Below are positions 29,815-41,638 of a DNA stretch of 64,000 nucleotides, in pieces. The stretch comes from Rhynchopus sp. YZ270_cl-10 (taxonomy: Eukaryota; Euglenozoa; Diplonemea; Diplonemida; Diplonemidae). Made by a program: the position numbers and the translations under genes. Position 1 is the first letter of the stretch. The number at the start of each line of letters is the position of its first letter. The notes below the pieces were generated by a model. It did no database searches. It had not been told where the DNA came from and worked only from the letters and a program-made list of their open reading frames with translations. Where the stretch lies: the NCBI GenBank assembly GCA_964035575.1, contig OZ037868.1:744001-808000 (forward strand), given 5' to 3'.

Positions 29815-31212
29815 AGAGAACCAAAAAGAAATAGTCGAAAAAGGAAAAACCCTGAGAGAGAGAGAGAGGAATAGGAAAAGGGGGAGGAGGGAGGGGGGAG
29901 GTAGAGGAGAGAAAAAGAAGGGGTATATTTTTTTTTGTTAGAGAAAGGGGGGGGGGGAATAGGTAGTGTGTTTGGTTAAGGACGATTTTGTTTTTTTTAT
30001 ATTTATTTTTTTCCCGCAAGAAGAAGAAGAAGGAGAAGAAGAAGAGACAACAACGCCCAGCGGCCTTGCCATATTTCCTTTACTTTTTAAAGCAAAAAGG
30101 GGTGGCAAGGGAGGGGCGGTTGATGAAGGTTGGTTAGATCATCGTCACTGTGGATTTAAAAAGAGTCGTTTGTCGTTTTCCTCACTCCCTTTCTTGTAGA
30201 TGTTTGATGCGTTGACGCTTCCACACACTATCTCTCAGCGTGGAGCACGGCTGGGTGAGTGAACGATGTGACACTTCCCGCTCACAAAATAGTGTGCGTT
30301 TAAATAAAAAAAATGTTTGAAATCGACAATCGCCCGTGGGTTATGTACTCAAAAATGTATTCTTTTTTGTCGCTGTTTCCGGGATGGAAAGCGACCAAGG
30401 CTAGGTCTCAAAAAACATTACTCCACACCCTTGACAGAGTGTCATTTTTGAGTAAAGGAATGGGGTTGTGTGGGGAAGGGGGTGAATCGCATTGAAAATG
30501 ATGGTAAGCCTCTTATGCTTAGTCACCTAGATGGCACTGTAAGAATGCCATATTTCATGTCATGTGGTTGCAAAAAGTGGGAAATAAAAAGAGAAAAAAG
30601 AACAAATGCACGATGTGTGCCTCTCGTGCACCACAAACCTTTTTAAAAAAAATCGAGAGAAAGATTGAGATGACCTCAACCTCTCTGTGATTAGTAAAGC
30701 AAGAACTCGGCGTGGGGGAGAAAAGTTTTTAACGTTGTGCAATCCCTTGCATCAACAAACAAACAAACAAACAAAAAATGAAGAAAAACAACAAGGGAAG
30801 AGGTTGTAAGCTGAGCCTAAGCTACATCCTACCGCCCAAACTCAAGAAGAAACACAGATGCCCCACGATTTTCACATTGTGAACACAACCCCCATAAGAA
30901 GAAACCACCCCTCTTTTTTCACCGGCATTCCTGCTGTTCAGCAACACCAATCTGAAGGGTGGTTCAACTACCATATGCCTCTTGAGACATAGTGTACGAG
31001 AACAAAACAAAAGAAAAACACTGCTGTGGCTGACGAGGGGGGAAGTGATTCGCACTTCTTGCGTACTTTGTGCACCCCTCCCCCATTCAGCCACACCATC
31101 AAAATCCATTTTCAATTCTCCCCTTGAAAGCTTGGAATTAACACAAATAATAGGTGACACCCACCTACTGTCCGATTTTTTTATCAAACACATCACACTC
31201 TTCCATCTCAAA
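29815..31212. other. Intergenic stretch with stem-loop repeats and a MITE
   Basis: Family D at 30320-30352, family A at 30505-30532, family G at 30603-30643 and an (AAAC)n tract at 30750-30775. A decayed TGGTG-type element lies at 31022-31098 (tgctgtggctga ... tcagccacacca). No gene. Confidence 0.5.
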
Positions 31213-32694
31213 TCAAACGGTTCCACTCTTCCTTGCATGCCCCCTGCCGGAAAAATCGATGGCCTGGAGGGTCTGGCAACGAACGAGAAGGAGCGAGGTG
31301 CCACACCACTCCATGCTGTGTAGACCCCCTCTCCCTGCCCCACCCAGGAGCTCTACTGGGGGTGTGTCAGCTCTGGCTGAGGTGTCTGTCAGCTTGAGGA
31401 AGCCGTCTCGGGAGGAGGAGAAGAGCACTGTACGGGTCTGGGATGCCGCGTCAGCTGCCGTATGCGCATGCAACGCGGTAATCGGCTTTGCGTGCAGACT
31501 CTTCCTCTCAAAGACATGCGGTTTTTCTGAAGAAAAGCTCCGTATATCTATCCCAGCCACCGTAGGACTGCTCTCACCCCCTGCCACATACACTGCCTCT
31601 CCACGGCTGTGCATCGCACTCAAAAACCCTGGCATCACCACAGCACTCTGCACTGCCTGCACCCCCACCCGCGAATCCCAAACCATCACTTTATTCTCCA
31701 CCCCTGCCCCAAAACAGACACCCCCTTCTCCAACATGGATTAACCCGCAGAGACGGGAGCCGTGAGCCTGCATTTTCTTGGATGTTACTCCAGATTCACC
31801 AAATTCGTGCAAAAATATCCCCAAAGAGCGTCCTAAAGAAGCAGTAACAATTCTGGCACTGCATTCCGCAAGCTGATCTACCAACAGATGGGTGACCGGG
31901 TCTTTATGAGGTTTGATGTTCATGATGAGCTTTCCTGAGGATCGTCCCCATACTCGGACTGTGGTGTCATACGAGGTAGAATATATCCTGGTAAAATCCG
32001 CATCCACCGCAGCAATCGCTGCCGAATGACCATGCCCCGGGGCAGCTTTAATCACCTTCTTCGCAATGCTATCCCCCCTAAGCCCCTTCATCGTATCAAT
32101 GAGATGAACGGCATTCATTGTACCAACAATCAATACCCCAGAAGGACGGTGGTGGCGTGCGGCCTGTGGTATCGCCTTTAGCGCATCTTCAGAAACAGAT
32201 TTTGGCGCAACAAAGGGAACAACCGGAGAAGTGAACGCTCGAGTGTGAGGTTCAGGGTCCATCTTTCTCCAATAGGTCAGCCTTCCGGTGAGGCCAAGGT
32301 AGGCACCGTGAAATGGAGCGGTGTTTGCCTTGCAACGCACTTCATTGGTAACTTTTGCTACAGTTTTCGCAGCGCGTGATGGGTCTTGCAAGAGACAATG
32401 CAACAAACCGGTAGCCTTAAGGGATGCAATACAAAGATCCCTCGGGGCGATTCCGTGATGCATCTGAACACAACGCAGCTCAGGGCTGAGTACAGCAGGC
32501 GCGACACCTTCCCAATACCCTCCAGACATCCCCACAAAGCGCAGGCTCCTACACACACATGACAACGCCAACACCTCGCGTGGTGACAGATGCGGTAATA
32601 CCTGCGTTACCCACACATCATTCGGTAAAGGCAACCGTTTCCCCCATGCAGACTTCCGAACACCCTTTCTTCTCGGAGACGCAGTGGTGACCAT
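31213..32694 (-). CDS. F-box / WD40 repeat protein
   Basis: The start was chosen at the second in-frame ATG (32694), giving 493 residues. The upstream ATG at 32778 adds a hydrophobic, low-complexity stretch that lies in the pyrimidine-rich leader. An F-box-like segment at residues ~22-62 (LPNDVWVTQVLPHLSPREVLALSCVCRSLR) is followed by beta-propeller blades: VDADFTRIYSTSYDTTVRVWGRSSGKL, ARIVTASLGRSLGIF, VCFGAGVENKVMVWDSRVG, and TVLFSSSRDGFLKLTD. Proteins with this layout are substrate adaptors of SCF ubiquitin ligases. The substrate is unknown. The propeller is degenerate, with about 5-7 blades. Confidence 0.82.
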   Translation of the reverse strand: MVTTASPRRKGVRKSAWGKRLPLPNDVWVTQVLPHLSPREVLALSCVCRSLRFVGMSGGYWEGVAPAVLSPELRCVQMHHGIAPRDLCIASLKATGLLHCLLQDPSRAAKTVAKVTNEVRCKANTAPFHGAYLGLTGRLTYWRKMDPEPHTRAFTSPVVPFVAPKSVSEDALKAIPQAARHHRPSGVLIVGTMNAVHLIDTMKGLRGDSIAKKVIKAAPGHGHSAAIAAVDADFTRIYSTSYDTTVRVWGRSSGKLIMNIKPHKDPVTHLLVDQLAECSARIVTASLGRSLGIFLHEFGESGVTSKKMQAHGSRLCGLIHVGEGGVCFGAGVENKVMVWDSRVGVQAVQSAVVMPGFLSAMHSRGEAVYVAGGESSPTVAGIDIRSFSSEKPHVFERKSLHAKPITALHAHTAADAASQTRTVLFSSSRDGFLKLTDTSARADTPPVELLGGAGRGGLHSMEWCGTSLLLVRCQTLQAIDFSGRGHARKSGTV

Positions 32695-33639
32695 ATTGGA
32701 TAAAGGGAGGATAGCAAGAGAGAAGAGAGAGAAAAGAGAAAAGAGGTTTGTTTGAATAGCCAAGTACAGACAAATCAAAACTGTGGTAAGGTGGGGTGGG
32801 GTGGGGTGGGGGGGTTTTCTGGAACGGAAGGTTTTTTGTTTTGTGAAGAGATCGTCAAAATGAATGAATTGGAGTGAATTGTGGAGGGGGGGGTAGAAGG
32901 CAGCAGAGAGGGGGAAGAAGAAGAAAAATACTCAAAAAAAAAAAAAAATCAATTTTTTTTTTTTCCTTCTGTGGGGTGGTGTTATGACACCACGCTTTTT
33001 TTCCTTTTTTTTTTTTTGAAAAAAAAAAAAAAAATAGCTCGCAAAAAGAGGGGGGTAATAATGACACCGCTTCTGGAACCTAAAAAAAAGTCATGAAAGT
33101 GCAAGCAATAGAAAGGAGTATGAGATAAACTTAAGCCTCTCGTGCTTGAGTCACCTTGAAAAAGAGGGGGGCGTGTACTGGTGTAGCAGCGTGGTGTTGT
33201 ACGGCAGGGTATGGGGGACAGTTTTGCTACTATGAACTGAGAAACGCGCTTTAAACCAAGAAAAAGGGGGCAATTTTTTTTTGAAGCAATACTTGCGCAA
33301 AAAAAAATTCCAAATAATTTTGTTTTGATGGTAGACTACTACCACGGGATAGCAGCCACAATAAAACTTCAAATAAATAAAAATACTACAGTGCCAATAG
33401 CTATCTTCACCTACACAGGAAAATGGGGAAAAAAAGGGGGGGGAGAGTTTGTTAGTTGTACGCTTCCACTCGGTTGTATTAGTGTAGACACCCGAGGATA
33501 AGGTTCACTTTTTAACAGTTAGATTTTTTTTTCTTTGTTGAGGATGCCTGGAACAGGGCTATCGGTAAGAGATATGAAATATGATCGCCTTTTTAAATTT
33601 TTTTTTTTCTTTTTTTTTTTTTTTTTACCAGGCCAAATA

Positions 33640-33756
33640 TGATCAGAGTGCCCCGCCAACGTGCGGAGCCGAAAGCTCGGAATGGGTTTACCAGGCCACA
33701 TATGAACGGAGATGCTCCGCCAACGTACCGGACCGAAAGCTCGGAATGGGTTTTTG
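33640..33756. repeat. Two tandem ~60-bp units also found elsewhere
   Basis: Units contain 'ccgccaacgt', 'ccgaaagctcggaatggg' and 'accaggcca'. The same unit occurs at 35465-35520 in this orientation and twice in reverse at 44582-44700, so it is a mobile or amplified dispersed repeat. Confidence 0.8.
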
Positions 33757-33954
33757 CCGCTGTACACTGTAGTATACTACCTGAACTGAGTATGTGTATA
33801 TGTCCGAGCCTCGACCAACACGGACATATGCACGGGGGGGCGTAGGTATTTGGTGTTGTTCATTTACCACTTTCCGCAATCAATCCGGAAATGCAATTGG
33901 GCTCAATTTCGGGTAGTTTAGGATGACGACAAAAGTGGGCGTACCCCCTTGTTT

Positions 33955-34180
33955 AAAGTTTAATGTACACCTTCAAATTTTTTTCCGCTCGCTACGCACG
34001 CGGAGGTACACCTTTAAATATTTTCCCGCTCGCTTCGCTCGCGGCGGTACACCTTCAAAAAATTTTCCGCTCGCTACGCTCGCGGAGGTACACGTTCATT
34101 TTTTTTCCCGCTCGCTTCGCGAGCGGAAGTACACCTTAAAAAATTTCCGCACGCTACGCTCGCAGAGGTACACCTTAAAC
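33955..34180. repeat. Tandem array of hairpins, five ~45-bp units
   Basis: Each unit is a spacer 'ggtacacctt-aaa-tttt' followed by a palindrome of the type CCGCTCGC-TTC-GCGAGCGG. The palindrome changes slightly from unit to unit (TAC/TTC loop, GCTCGCGG/GCACGCGG), while the spacer keeps its length. Confidence 0.9.
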
Positions 34181-34195
34181 TTTAAATTTTTGTTA

Positions 34196-34616
34196 ACCCC
34201 TTAGCCTATTAGCCACCAACGTCACATATATGTGACGGTAAATCGACACCAGCCTCCAAGACATTAAAAATTTGTCAAAAGTCAAAAAAAGTTTTTTTAA
34301 TGGATTCCGGGAGGTTGAAATATGTGATTCCCCTAATTTTTTTTGGATATTTTAGAATTTTGGTTTTGATTTTTTCCGCCACCCACAACACGCAAACCAA
34401 GGAAAATGCGTAAAACAGGGGGGACGGCCAGATCCTAACAAATGCGATTTTTTCGATTTTGATTCTCAGAACCGCAGAAGTCCCCGAAGACCATACCAAA
34501 CCACCTAGAGGACCCAAAAAATGCACCATCGCCCCAGTTTTGACCCAGAAACACTCAGATGATTCCAAAACAAAAAACGGGAAAAAAACCCCCACCCCCC
34601 TTGGTGGCTAATAGGT
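34196..34616. mobile_element. Short TIR element abutting a second element
   Basis: Left TTAACCCCTTAGCCTATTAG-CCACCAA is mirrored by TTGGTGG-CTAATAGG on the right. The right end then runs directly into TTAGACCCCAAGCCG, the terminal sequence of the piggyBac-like family, so the right terminus has been lost or replaced. Confidence 0.55.
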
Positions 34617-35385
34617 TAGACCCCAAGCCGTTTTTTGGACCCACTCAGAGATTACGCTCCACGTGTGGAACGTATGGAAATCCATACGTGAATTGTTTTT
34701 GAAAAGGTGGAATCCATACGTGTCCATACGTAGGTAATTTGGGTTTTGGATTGGGGCTGGGGTGGGGTAGGTGAGGGGTGGGGCTCCGCCCCCACCTCTC
34801 ACCTACCCCCTACAGAATTCTATTTGTAGGAGACAATTTTCTTTTTTACCGGAAAAGGAGCATGCAGCATGGCGAAAGAAAAAAGTAGCGTACCGTGCGC
34901 CTGCGGCGCTAGATTGCAGTACACCCTTCCCGTGACATAGTAGGCAATTTTCATCGCAATTTTTAGAAATGTTGCGTACCGTGGCTTCGCCAGAAACTTT
35001 CGTTTTATCAAAATATGGAAGTAATATTTACGGAACTAGACCATAGTTACCAACGAAAGTGACATTTTATGTAAAGATTTTTAAGAAATGTTGCGTACCG
35101 TGGCTTCGCCAGTGCCATGACTGATGATTTCTCCAGTTCTTCGAACTTTCACAGCCCTTCTCAACCAAAGCGCGAATTGTTTTTGCTTAGAATTGTACGT
35201 GTTGAAAATCCATACGTACTTTTTCATTTTTGGGGGAGCTGCGTAATCCCTGGACCCACTTTTGAGTTTTGGTTTTTGGGACTTTCCAACCGGCAAAGGG
35301 ACCCCAGATGCAAATTTTTGATCGTACCGGCCGCAATTGAAAGATTTTGAACACGGCTTTCAATTCCATTTTTTAAGTACCTATC
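34617..35385. mobile_element. Truncated or rearranged relative of the 58437-59806 element
   Basis: 34617-34645 matches the left end of that element, and 35236-35378 matches its 58463-58590 segment almost base for base. Between them lie the GCGCC-GCA-GGCGC block and two copies of the 'gttgcgtaccgtggcttcgc' unit, so another repeat has been inserted or swapped in. Confidence 0.55.
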
Positions 35386-37480
35386 CCCCCCGTGGATATG
35401 TCCGGACCCATTTTGATGTGTATATGCCCGGCACTTTCCTGAAAATTTTCCGGACATATCCACATATGAGGGGAGATGCCCCGCCAACGTGCGGGGCCGA
35501 AAGCTCGGAATGGGTTTTTGCCCGTAAACTCGTGTTTTTTTTTTTTTTTTTTTGAAATATGATTTTGAAATATGAAATATGATATATGATGCCCCCCAAA
35601 ACCCCTTCTTACCGATAGCCCTGTGCCTGGAACACAAAAAAAAAACTTTTTATTGTGATTGAAACATTCTTTTGCGTTTGTCTTTGATAAATCGATGGGG
35701 GGGATGAAGTGAAACAGAACATATTGGGGTAAACCAGAGTCCATGGAACACTTCCTTGAGGGGGGTAAGATCGTTTTTTTTTACATTTTTTTTTAAAAAA
35801 TTGAAAAAAAAAAAGGTTGGTAAGATGACTCTCCATGCTCAGTCACCTTTTAAAAAAAAATACTTTTTTTTGATAGAAATGTTCTTTCAAACACAATATC
35901 CGCAAAAGTGTGTGTAATAATTGGCGCGTTGTGTGGTTTCGTTTCTTTTTTTCTAATAACTCACCTTTTTGATAATTTGTTGAAACAGTGTATCCACTGG
36001 TGGCAAATCCTCGGGTTTTTCTATAATATCATTTTTTTTTCTATTGGTGGCGTCGGGCTGCCATACTCTAACGCAGTTACTGATTTTTTCTTCTTCTCTT
36101 TTTTCCTTTTGATAATCTTGGTTGAGAAAGCTGTTCAGAATCTTTAAAAAAAAGACTTGGTTGTGATAGTGTGGAGACCCGAGGGACCCACAAAATTAAC
36201 CGGTTGTGCAGCATCAGCAGATACACACGGATTAAAACCGTAAAGGAAGCCATTGCCGCCACCCAATAACTAACTCCAGAACCTCCCCCTCCTCTCCCCT
36301 ATCAGGGGGGACAGAGGTGGCAAGGTAGCCAGTGTTAAGTCTGTGGTCAGGTTGTAAAACAAAAAATAAAACAAAAAACAAAAATAAAAAAACAGAGAAA
36401 AGTTGGTAAGAAAGGCTTCTAGGTCCAAAAGAAAAAAAGAAAGGGTTTGTCTCTTTGTCGTTAAGTTTCGTTGCAGTGAAGCATCCACACTGTCGTTGGT
36501 AATTATCGTCAATTTTCGTAAATTTTATGCGTATTTCGCTAAAACGATCGCTTAAAATTGCATATTTTTACTGCCAAACTACGGGAAGAATGGGTTGCAA
36601 TTGCGCCGCAGGCGCAAGGTATGCTACTTTATTTCGTTTGCCATGCTGCGCGCTTCCTTTTCATTCGTCGTTTGACCAATTGAGTCGCGTTCTGGTCACC
36701 CACGGTGTGACCTTGAGACCCCTAAGGGTCTCTGCATCCGTGACGAGACCCTCGGATTTCGCGAGCGCTTTCCTTCTGAATGCGAGCATTTTTTTTGTAT
36801 GAGAAATTGCTATTTTGGGTAGCAAAAAAAATTCTGTTATGAAGTTTCTAAGACTTTGTTTTTCTTTGGGGAGGGGACCCAAAGAAAAAAAAGAAACAGA
36901 AAAAGGGAACGGAAAAGGTGTTACACCTTTTCCGTTCCCTATACCTAGGACCCTGGGGAAGATGAACTGAAGCCTCTCGTACTCAGTCGGGGAGGGGGGG
37001 GGGGGGGTGAACAAAGAAAAGGAAGGCAAGAAGAAAGGCAGCATAGGGTACGCAGAAAACCCACCGGAAATGGGTTTCACCGAAGTGGTGTCACCAAGAT
37101 GGGGGAGCTCTGATGCGTACGCATGCTTTGTTGTGGGATTACTTTATTTCCATTTTATTTTATTTTTTGACAATCTGGTCATTTAGTGCAGCTGCCATTC
37201 GGACAGTCTTCACTGTCCAGAAAACCACTCTCAAGAAATGTTGGGGCTGTTGTTGTTACATCGACAATCGCCCCAGCGGTGGGTTTTATGCTCAATATCC
37301 AAAAGGGTGTCTTTTTTTTTGAGCAATCTTGGTTGGGAAAGAGAACCCCATGTTCTGCTACCAAATAATAATAAATAATAACACACTTCAAATATGTGAA
37401 GAAATCAGGCAAACAGAAGAGAGGGTGTGGGAGAAGGCAAGGTAATTTTTTTTTTGTTTTGTTTTGTTTTGAAAACTTTT

Positions 37481-37596
37481 TTTACCATTCCTTTTTAGGG
37501 GAACGGAGCAATGTACGGTCCTGGAAGCTCCAAGAAAATGGAGTCGGTGGGCTTAATAGGAAGTTGCCTTCCTAAACGTGCACACAACTGACAAAA
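37481..37596. repeat. 115-bp dispersed repeat (second copy at 44038-44157)
   Basis: The two copies differ at only a few positions over 'accattcctttttagggga ... gtgcacacaactg'. Both follow a T run and contain a GGAAG-TTG-CCTTCC hairpin. Confidence 0.8.
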
Positions 37597-37936
37597 AGTT
37601 TTTTTTGTTTGTTTGTTTGTTTTTTGTTCGTGTGACGTGTCCCTTCAAAAAGAGAAAAGTGTTTATATTGGCCGAAAAACCGTTTATTGAGCTTCAAAAA
37701 AAAAAAAATAATAAAAAAAACCGTCGTTGTGGGGCCAAATGCTCTGAGGGACGTTATCTGTTTTTTTTTTTAAAATTATTGTGTCGATCAATCACTTCAC
37801 ACCAAATACTGGGTGAAAGATCTGTTACTCGATGTCGACCAAAGCCTTTTTTTTTTTGTTTGTTGTATCGACAATCACCCTACCCGAGGTAGGTTTTGTA
37901 GTGTCACCCGAAGGCTATTCTAATTTGTTTTTTCTT

Positions 37937-37999
37937 TGATAAATTGTTGTAGTGTAGTTGCCTCGGTTGTGTTGCCACAGTTTGTGCAATCTCCACTTT
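37937..37999 (+). repeat. Stem-loop repeat family C (7 good copies)
   Basis: Consensus gataaattgttg-agtgtagttgcctcggttgtgttgccaca-gtttgtgcaat-ctccact. Copies near 4530, 14876, 25137, 26152, 37937, 41159 and 43968; diverged relatives near 37166 and 39600. Outer AGTG/CACT pairing frames an inner TTGC/GCAA pairing. Confidence 0.75.
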
Positions 38000-39173
38000 C
38001 TTTTTTTTATACCGTATATTCTCTTCAATTTTCCAAAGAGAATGATATGTTTTTGCGGACAGCTATTCTGGGGGAATTGAATAGAGTGTATACGATTGCA
38101 TGTAAAGGGCCACTTGCCCCCAAATGGGGCCTCTCGACAAAAAAAACAGACAGAGCTAATAACCCAGCAAATTATCACTCAAATTTGAACCCCCAGAGAA
38201 GCAAACAAGAGGTCCTTTTAGTTCTCTGAAAAAAAAAAGGGTAAGAATAAATCCTTGAAAAGGATGGAAAAGGAATCAAATAAAATGGACAATAAGAAGC
38301 GGAAGAACCGGTCCCAGATAGAGGTCCAAAAAAAAGGGGGGTAAGGGGGGGAAGAATGGGGGAAATAGGAACGTTGCGTTATGTGCCTCCGTTTTACAAC
38401 AAAAAGGCTATTGTGATAGTGTCGACACCCAAGGGTGTGCCACTCTACAATTTTTTTTATTTATTTGAGATGTTCCTGACTTGAGGGAGGGGAAGGGGAA
38501 GAGAAGCGAGGTAGTCAGGAAACAACAGAAAAAAGAAAAAAAAAAAAGAAGTAAAATAGTAACACAGACAACTTTTGTGGGAAGTTCGGTGTTCGTTTTG
38601 TGGTTGTGTAAACCTTTTTTTCCCTGTGTCTTTGCAAAAAAAGCATTTTCAAAAAACAAAAAAAGGAAAAAGAAGAAAAGGGAAGAAAAGAAAGGGGGGA
38701 AAAAAAGAGAGAAAAAAAAATCAAAATTGTGAGATGATACTAAGCCCTCTCTGTGAATAGCCGCATTAAATCGACAATGGGTTCTGTACAAAAAAAAAAA
38801 AAAGCCCTTTGAAAAAAGAAGGGGAAAAAAAGAGGGGGAAAAAAGAAAAAAAAAACAACAAATATCGCTCGGTAAGGTTAGTATGGTTTACAGAACGGCA
38901 CCTTTGGATGGCAGACAGTTGATGAGACTATTGCAGTACTGTACAGTAGCCCAAACAAATTGGCGTCCCAAATAATTTTGGAAGATTTGGGGATTTTAGA
39001 GGTATTTTGACAATTTTTTTTTTGGACTCCACACATATTCAGAGTACTGTACTCCAAATATAGCGTACAAAAAAAAAGGAGCCAAATTGCCAAAAAAAAA
39101 ATCCCCAAAATCTGCCAACGTTATTTGGACGCCAAGTTTTCTGGAGCACTGCAATATAACTCTGGTCTGACCA

Positions 39174-39359
39174 CAGGGCATATCCTAATCATTAGGGTCT
39201 GGGGGGATAAATCTCGAAAAGGTTGTGCAAAAAAAAGGGGGGGAGGTAAAAAGCGGATTTTTTTTGACTATTTTTTTTTTGGGTTTCATCGCAAAAAAAC
39301 GCTGTTTGTGTCATTTTTCGGCCATTCCCTTCATCCGTTCGTACTTAGGATATGCCCTG
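39174..39359. mobile_element. 186-bp hAT-type MITE
   Basis: CAGGGCATATCCTAA at the left and TTAGGATATGCCCTG at the right, flanked by an 8-bp duplication TCTGACCA (39166-39173, 39360-39367). CAGGG termini with an 8-bp target duplication are typical of hAT elements. Confidence 0.85.
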
Positions 39360-39449
39360 TCTGACCACTGTTTCTTTTTTGCAATCTGTTGTTCACTCAG
39401 AATCACTGTCCTGTCTTTTTGCGGAAAAGTGGTTTTTTTTTTTTTTTTT

Positions 39450-39503
39450 TGAAAACTTGGTTGTATTAGTGTAGCCACCCTAGAGTGTGCTCCACCATAC
39501 ACT
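39450..39503 (+). repeat. Stem-loop repeat family B (9 copies)
   Basis: Consensus ttgaaaacttggttgtat-tagtg-[hairpin]-ccacta. Copies near 4616, 13249, 14815, 18893, 33472, 36154, 38408, 39450 and 47433. The outer stem is TAGTG/CACTA and the inner hairpin varies (CACCCAAGGGTG at 38408, CACCCTAGAGTG at 39478). One copy lies in a NAP intron and one just before its start codon. Confidence 0.75.
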
Positions 39504-39530
39504 CCACTATTTCACAATATTTTTTTTTGT

Positions 39531-39575
39531 AGTTTCGACAATCACCTGTCCAAGGACAGGTTCTGTACACAAGGT
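39531..39575 (+). repeat. Stem-loop repeat family D with hypervariable stem
   Basis: Flanks are 'tcgacaatc' and 'ttctgtactcaat-cggccgaagcc'. Stems differ in each copy but pair: ACCTGTCC-AA-GGACAGGT (39546), CCCACC-TT-GGTGGG (18985), CCTACC-CGA-GGTAGG (37877), ACCTCC-GA-GGACCGGT (6294). Other copies near 30320, 37258 and 40073. Right halves only near 19349, 37815 and 58318. Confidence 0.75.
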
Positions 39576-40357
39576 TGTTTTTTGTTTTGTTTTTTTCCTG
39601 TTGTTGCTAAATTACTTGTTGGAATCATCGGTATGTTATATTGCCGCCTTTTTGGTGCAATCTCAACTTTTACTTTGATTATGGAACAATCATTCCAGGC
39701 ACTCCGCTAGGTACTAAAGTTCTGCTGATTGTCAACAGAACTTTTTGAAAATGGGGAAAAAAAGAAAAAAAAAAAAAGTTCTGCTAAGTGGTTCAGACCC
39801 GTTATACCTGTCAAAAAAGCTCAGGAGAAGAAGATATGGAGAGGTGAGTGCTCAAACGTCCCAAAAAAGTCAAAATCGGGCGTTGGTAAAAAAAAAGTTG
39901 CGTACCGTGCGCCTGCGGCGCAAGCATGTACCCCACCAACGTGGACCATCAACAGAATATTTTCAAAATCGGAAATCCTAGCGGAGAGCCTGAATCATTC
40001 TGAGAATAAAAAAAAAAGATATGAGGGGAGAAGACAACACTCTCATGTTTGGGAAGGGGTGAGTTTCTTTTGTTGCATTGATGATCACCCAACAAGAGGT
40101 GAGCTCTGTACTTTTTTTGTGTTTTTTTTTTTTTTTTTTTTTTTTTTTGTGTTTTGTTTTTTTTTTTTCTCGGGGGGAGAATAAATAAAGAATTTTGTTT
40201 TCTTTGATCTGATGGTTTAGTGTAAACGCCATACAAAACAGTCCGATCGCCGTTCATAACACGGATACTGCCAGATCTGCCAAATCTGGAGATCCCAGAT
40301 GGAGCCAGATCTGGGAGAAAAACTGAAAATCCCAGATCTCACATAAGATTGTGCAGT

Positions 40358-40863
40358 TGGTGCTTCCCGGGGGGTATGCATTCACAAATTTTCAATTCAA
40401 TTCACAACTTTTCACAACTTTTCACCACCCTTTTTTTCTTCGTTGGTGAAGCTTTTAAATGCCGGCATTTGCATTTCCGGAATCCGTCCGGCCAGTGGTG
40501 GGGTCAATTTGCCGAAATGGACAAGTTCTCGTCATTTCCGCACAGTGCACAGTACACAGGTACACAGGTACACCACATCACGTTCTATCTTGTGAATCCC
40601 AGCATACCCCTCAATGGGTGGGTCACCACCCAACCCAAAAAAAACCCCCCCCAAAAAAAAAATCAATTCACAACTTTTCACAACTTTTCACAATTTTTCA
40701 CAATTTTTCACCATTTTTCACCATTTTTCACCATTTTTCACCATTTTTCACCATTTTTCACCAGCCTTCACAATTTTATAGCGGTTTTCGTGTTGTGAAA
40801 ACTTGTGAAAACTTGTCCCATTTTGTGAAAATTTGTGAAATGCATACCCCCCGGGAAGCACCA
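40358..40863. mobile_element. 506-bp TIR element, TGGTG ends, 5-bp target duplication GCAGT
   Basis: TGGTGCTTCCCGGGGGG and a further ~20 bp are inverted at the right end. GCAGT lies on both sides (40353-40357, 40864-40868). The interior has (TTTTCACCAT)-like tandem repeats at 40675-40765 and the block 'tttgcatttccggaatccgt' shared with 165-236. Confidence 0.85.
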
Positions 40864-41235
40864 GCAGTAGTAGATTTTTGCTCGCTTCCGTATTACCTTT
40901 ACACTTGGCCTGCGTTATTGGCGTTCACTCTGAATGTTTTTTAACCACTGACATGTGGTACGATATCGAGCAATATGCAAAGAGAGTGATGGAGGTGCGG
41001 GATGGGTGGAATAGAGCAACAATGTTATAAAACAACTCAAAAAAAAAGGAAAAGAAAAAGAAAAAGAAAGAACACAACACTAGGCGACTAATTTGCTTTG
41101 GTTTTGCTATTTTTTCACAAAATTTTGTCCATTTTTCCATATCGACATTTTCTTTTTTTGATAAATTGTTGGAGTAGTGTAGTTGCCTCGGTTGTGTTGC
41201 CACCGTTGTGCAATCTCCACTTTTTTTTTGAAAAT

Positions 41236-41550
41236 CTTTTTTTTAGGGGGTGGAGAAACCTGGCTGTCCTCTTCGTCCAGCACCATCTGCTCGATAGCGT
41301 TGTTGGACGTCGGCTCGGCAGGCTCGGCGTGTTCCAGCTCGTTTTTGTCCACAGGCTCCCCACATTGTCGTCGTCGTTGGAGCAGTGCCGAAGGAACACA
41401 GAATGCACAGACTACAACACATCGATCACACCAGGCGCATCAGCACCTCCAGCAAATCGCCAGGATGCTACGGTGGTTTCGAAAATCGCGCGGAGTTTTC
41501 CACAGCACACCCGTTTTTCCTTAGCAATTACTTGTCCTTCTTGTTACTGT
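41236..41550 (-). pseudogene. GC-rich coding remnant or short unassigned gene
   Basis: The minus-strand frame KEKRVCCGKLRAIFETTVASWRFAGGADAP is followed in another frame by CAFCVPSALLQRRRQCGEP, then NELEHAEPAEPTSNNAIEQM and an acidic/Ser tail. The two could be joined by a 20-nt GT...AG segment, or a frameshift may separate them. No ATG start is found, and the 3' end runs into a family C repeat. Confidence 0.3.
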
Positions 41551-41638
41551 TGTTTTCAACCACCTTCCTTCAACCCTTGTAGGGATCAGTTGTAATTTTT
41601 TTCGCGAAAACATGAAATTATACATTTCAAGAGAACAA

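Noticed and set aside
30822-31343. 173-codon minus-strand frame
   Set aside because: It overlaps the 3' end of the F-box/WD40 gene and a MITE; composition is non-coding.
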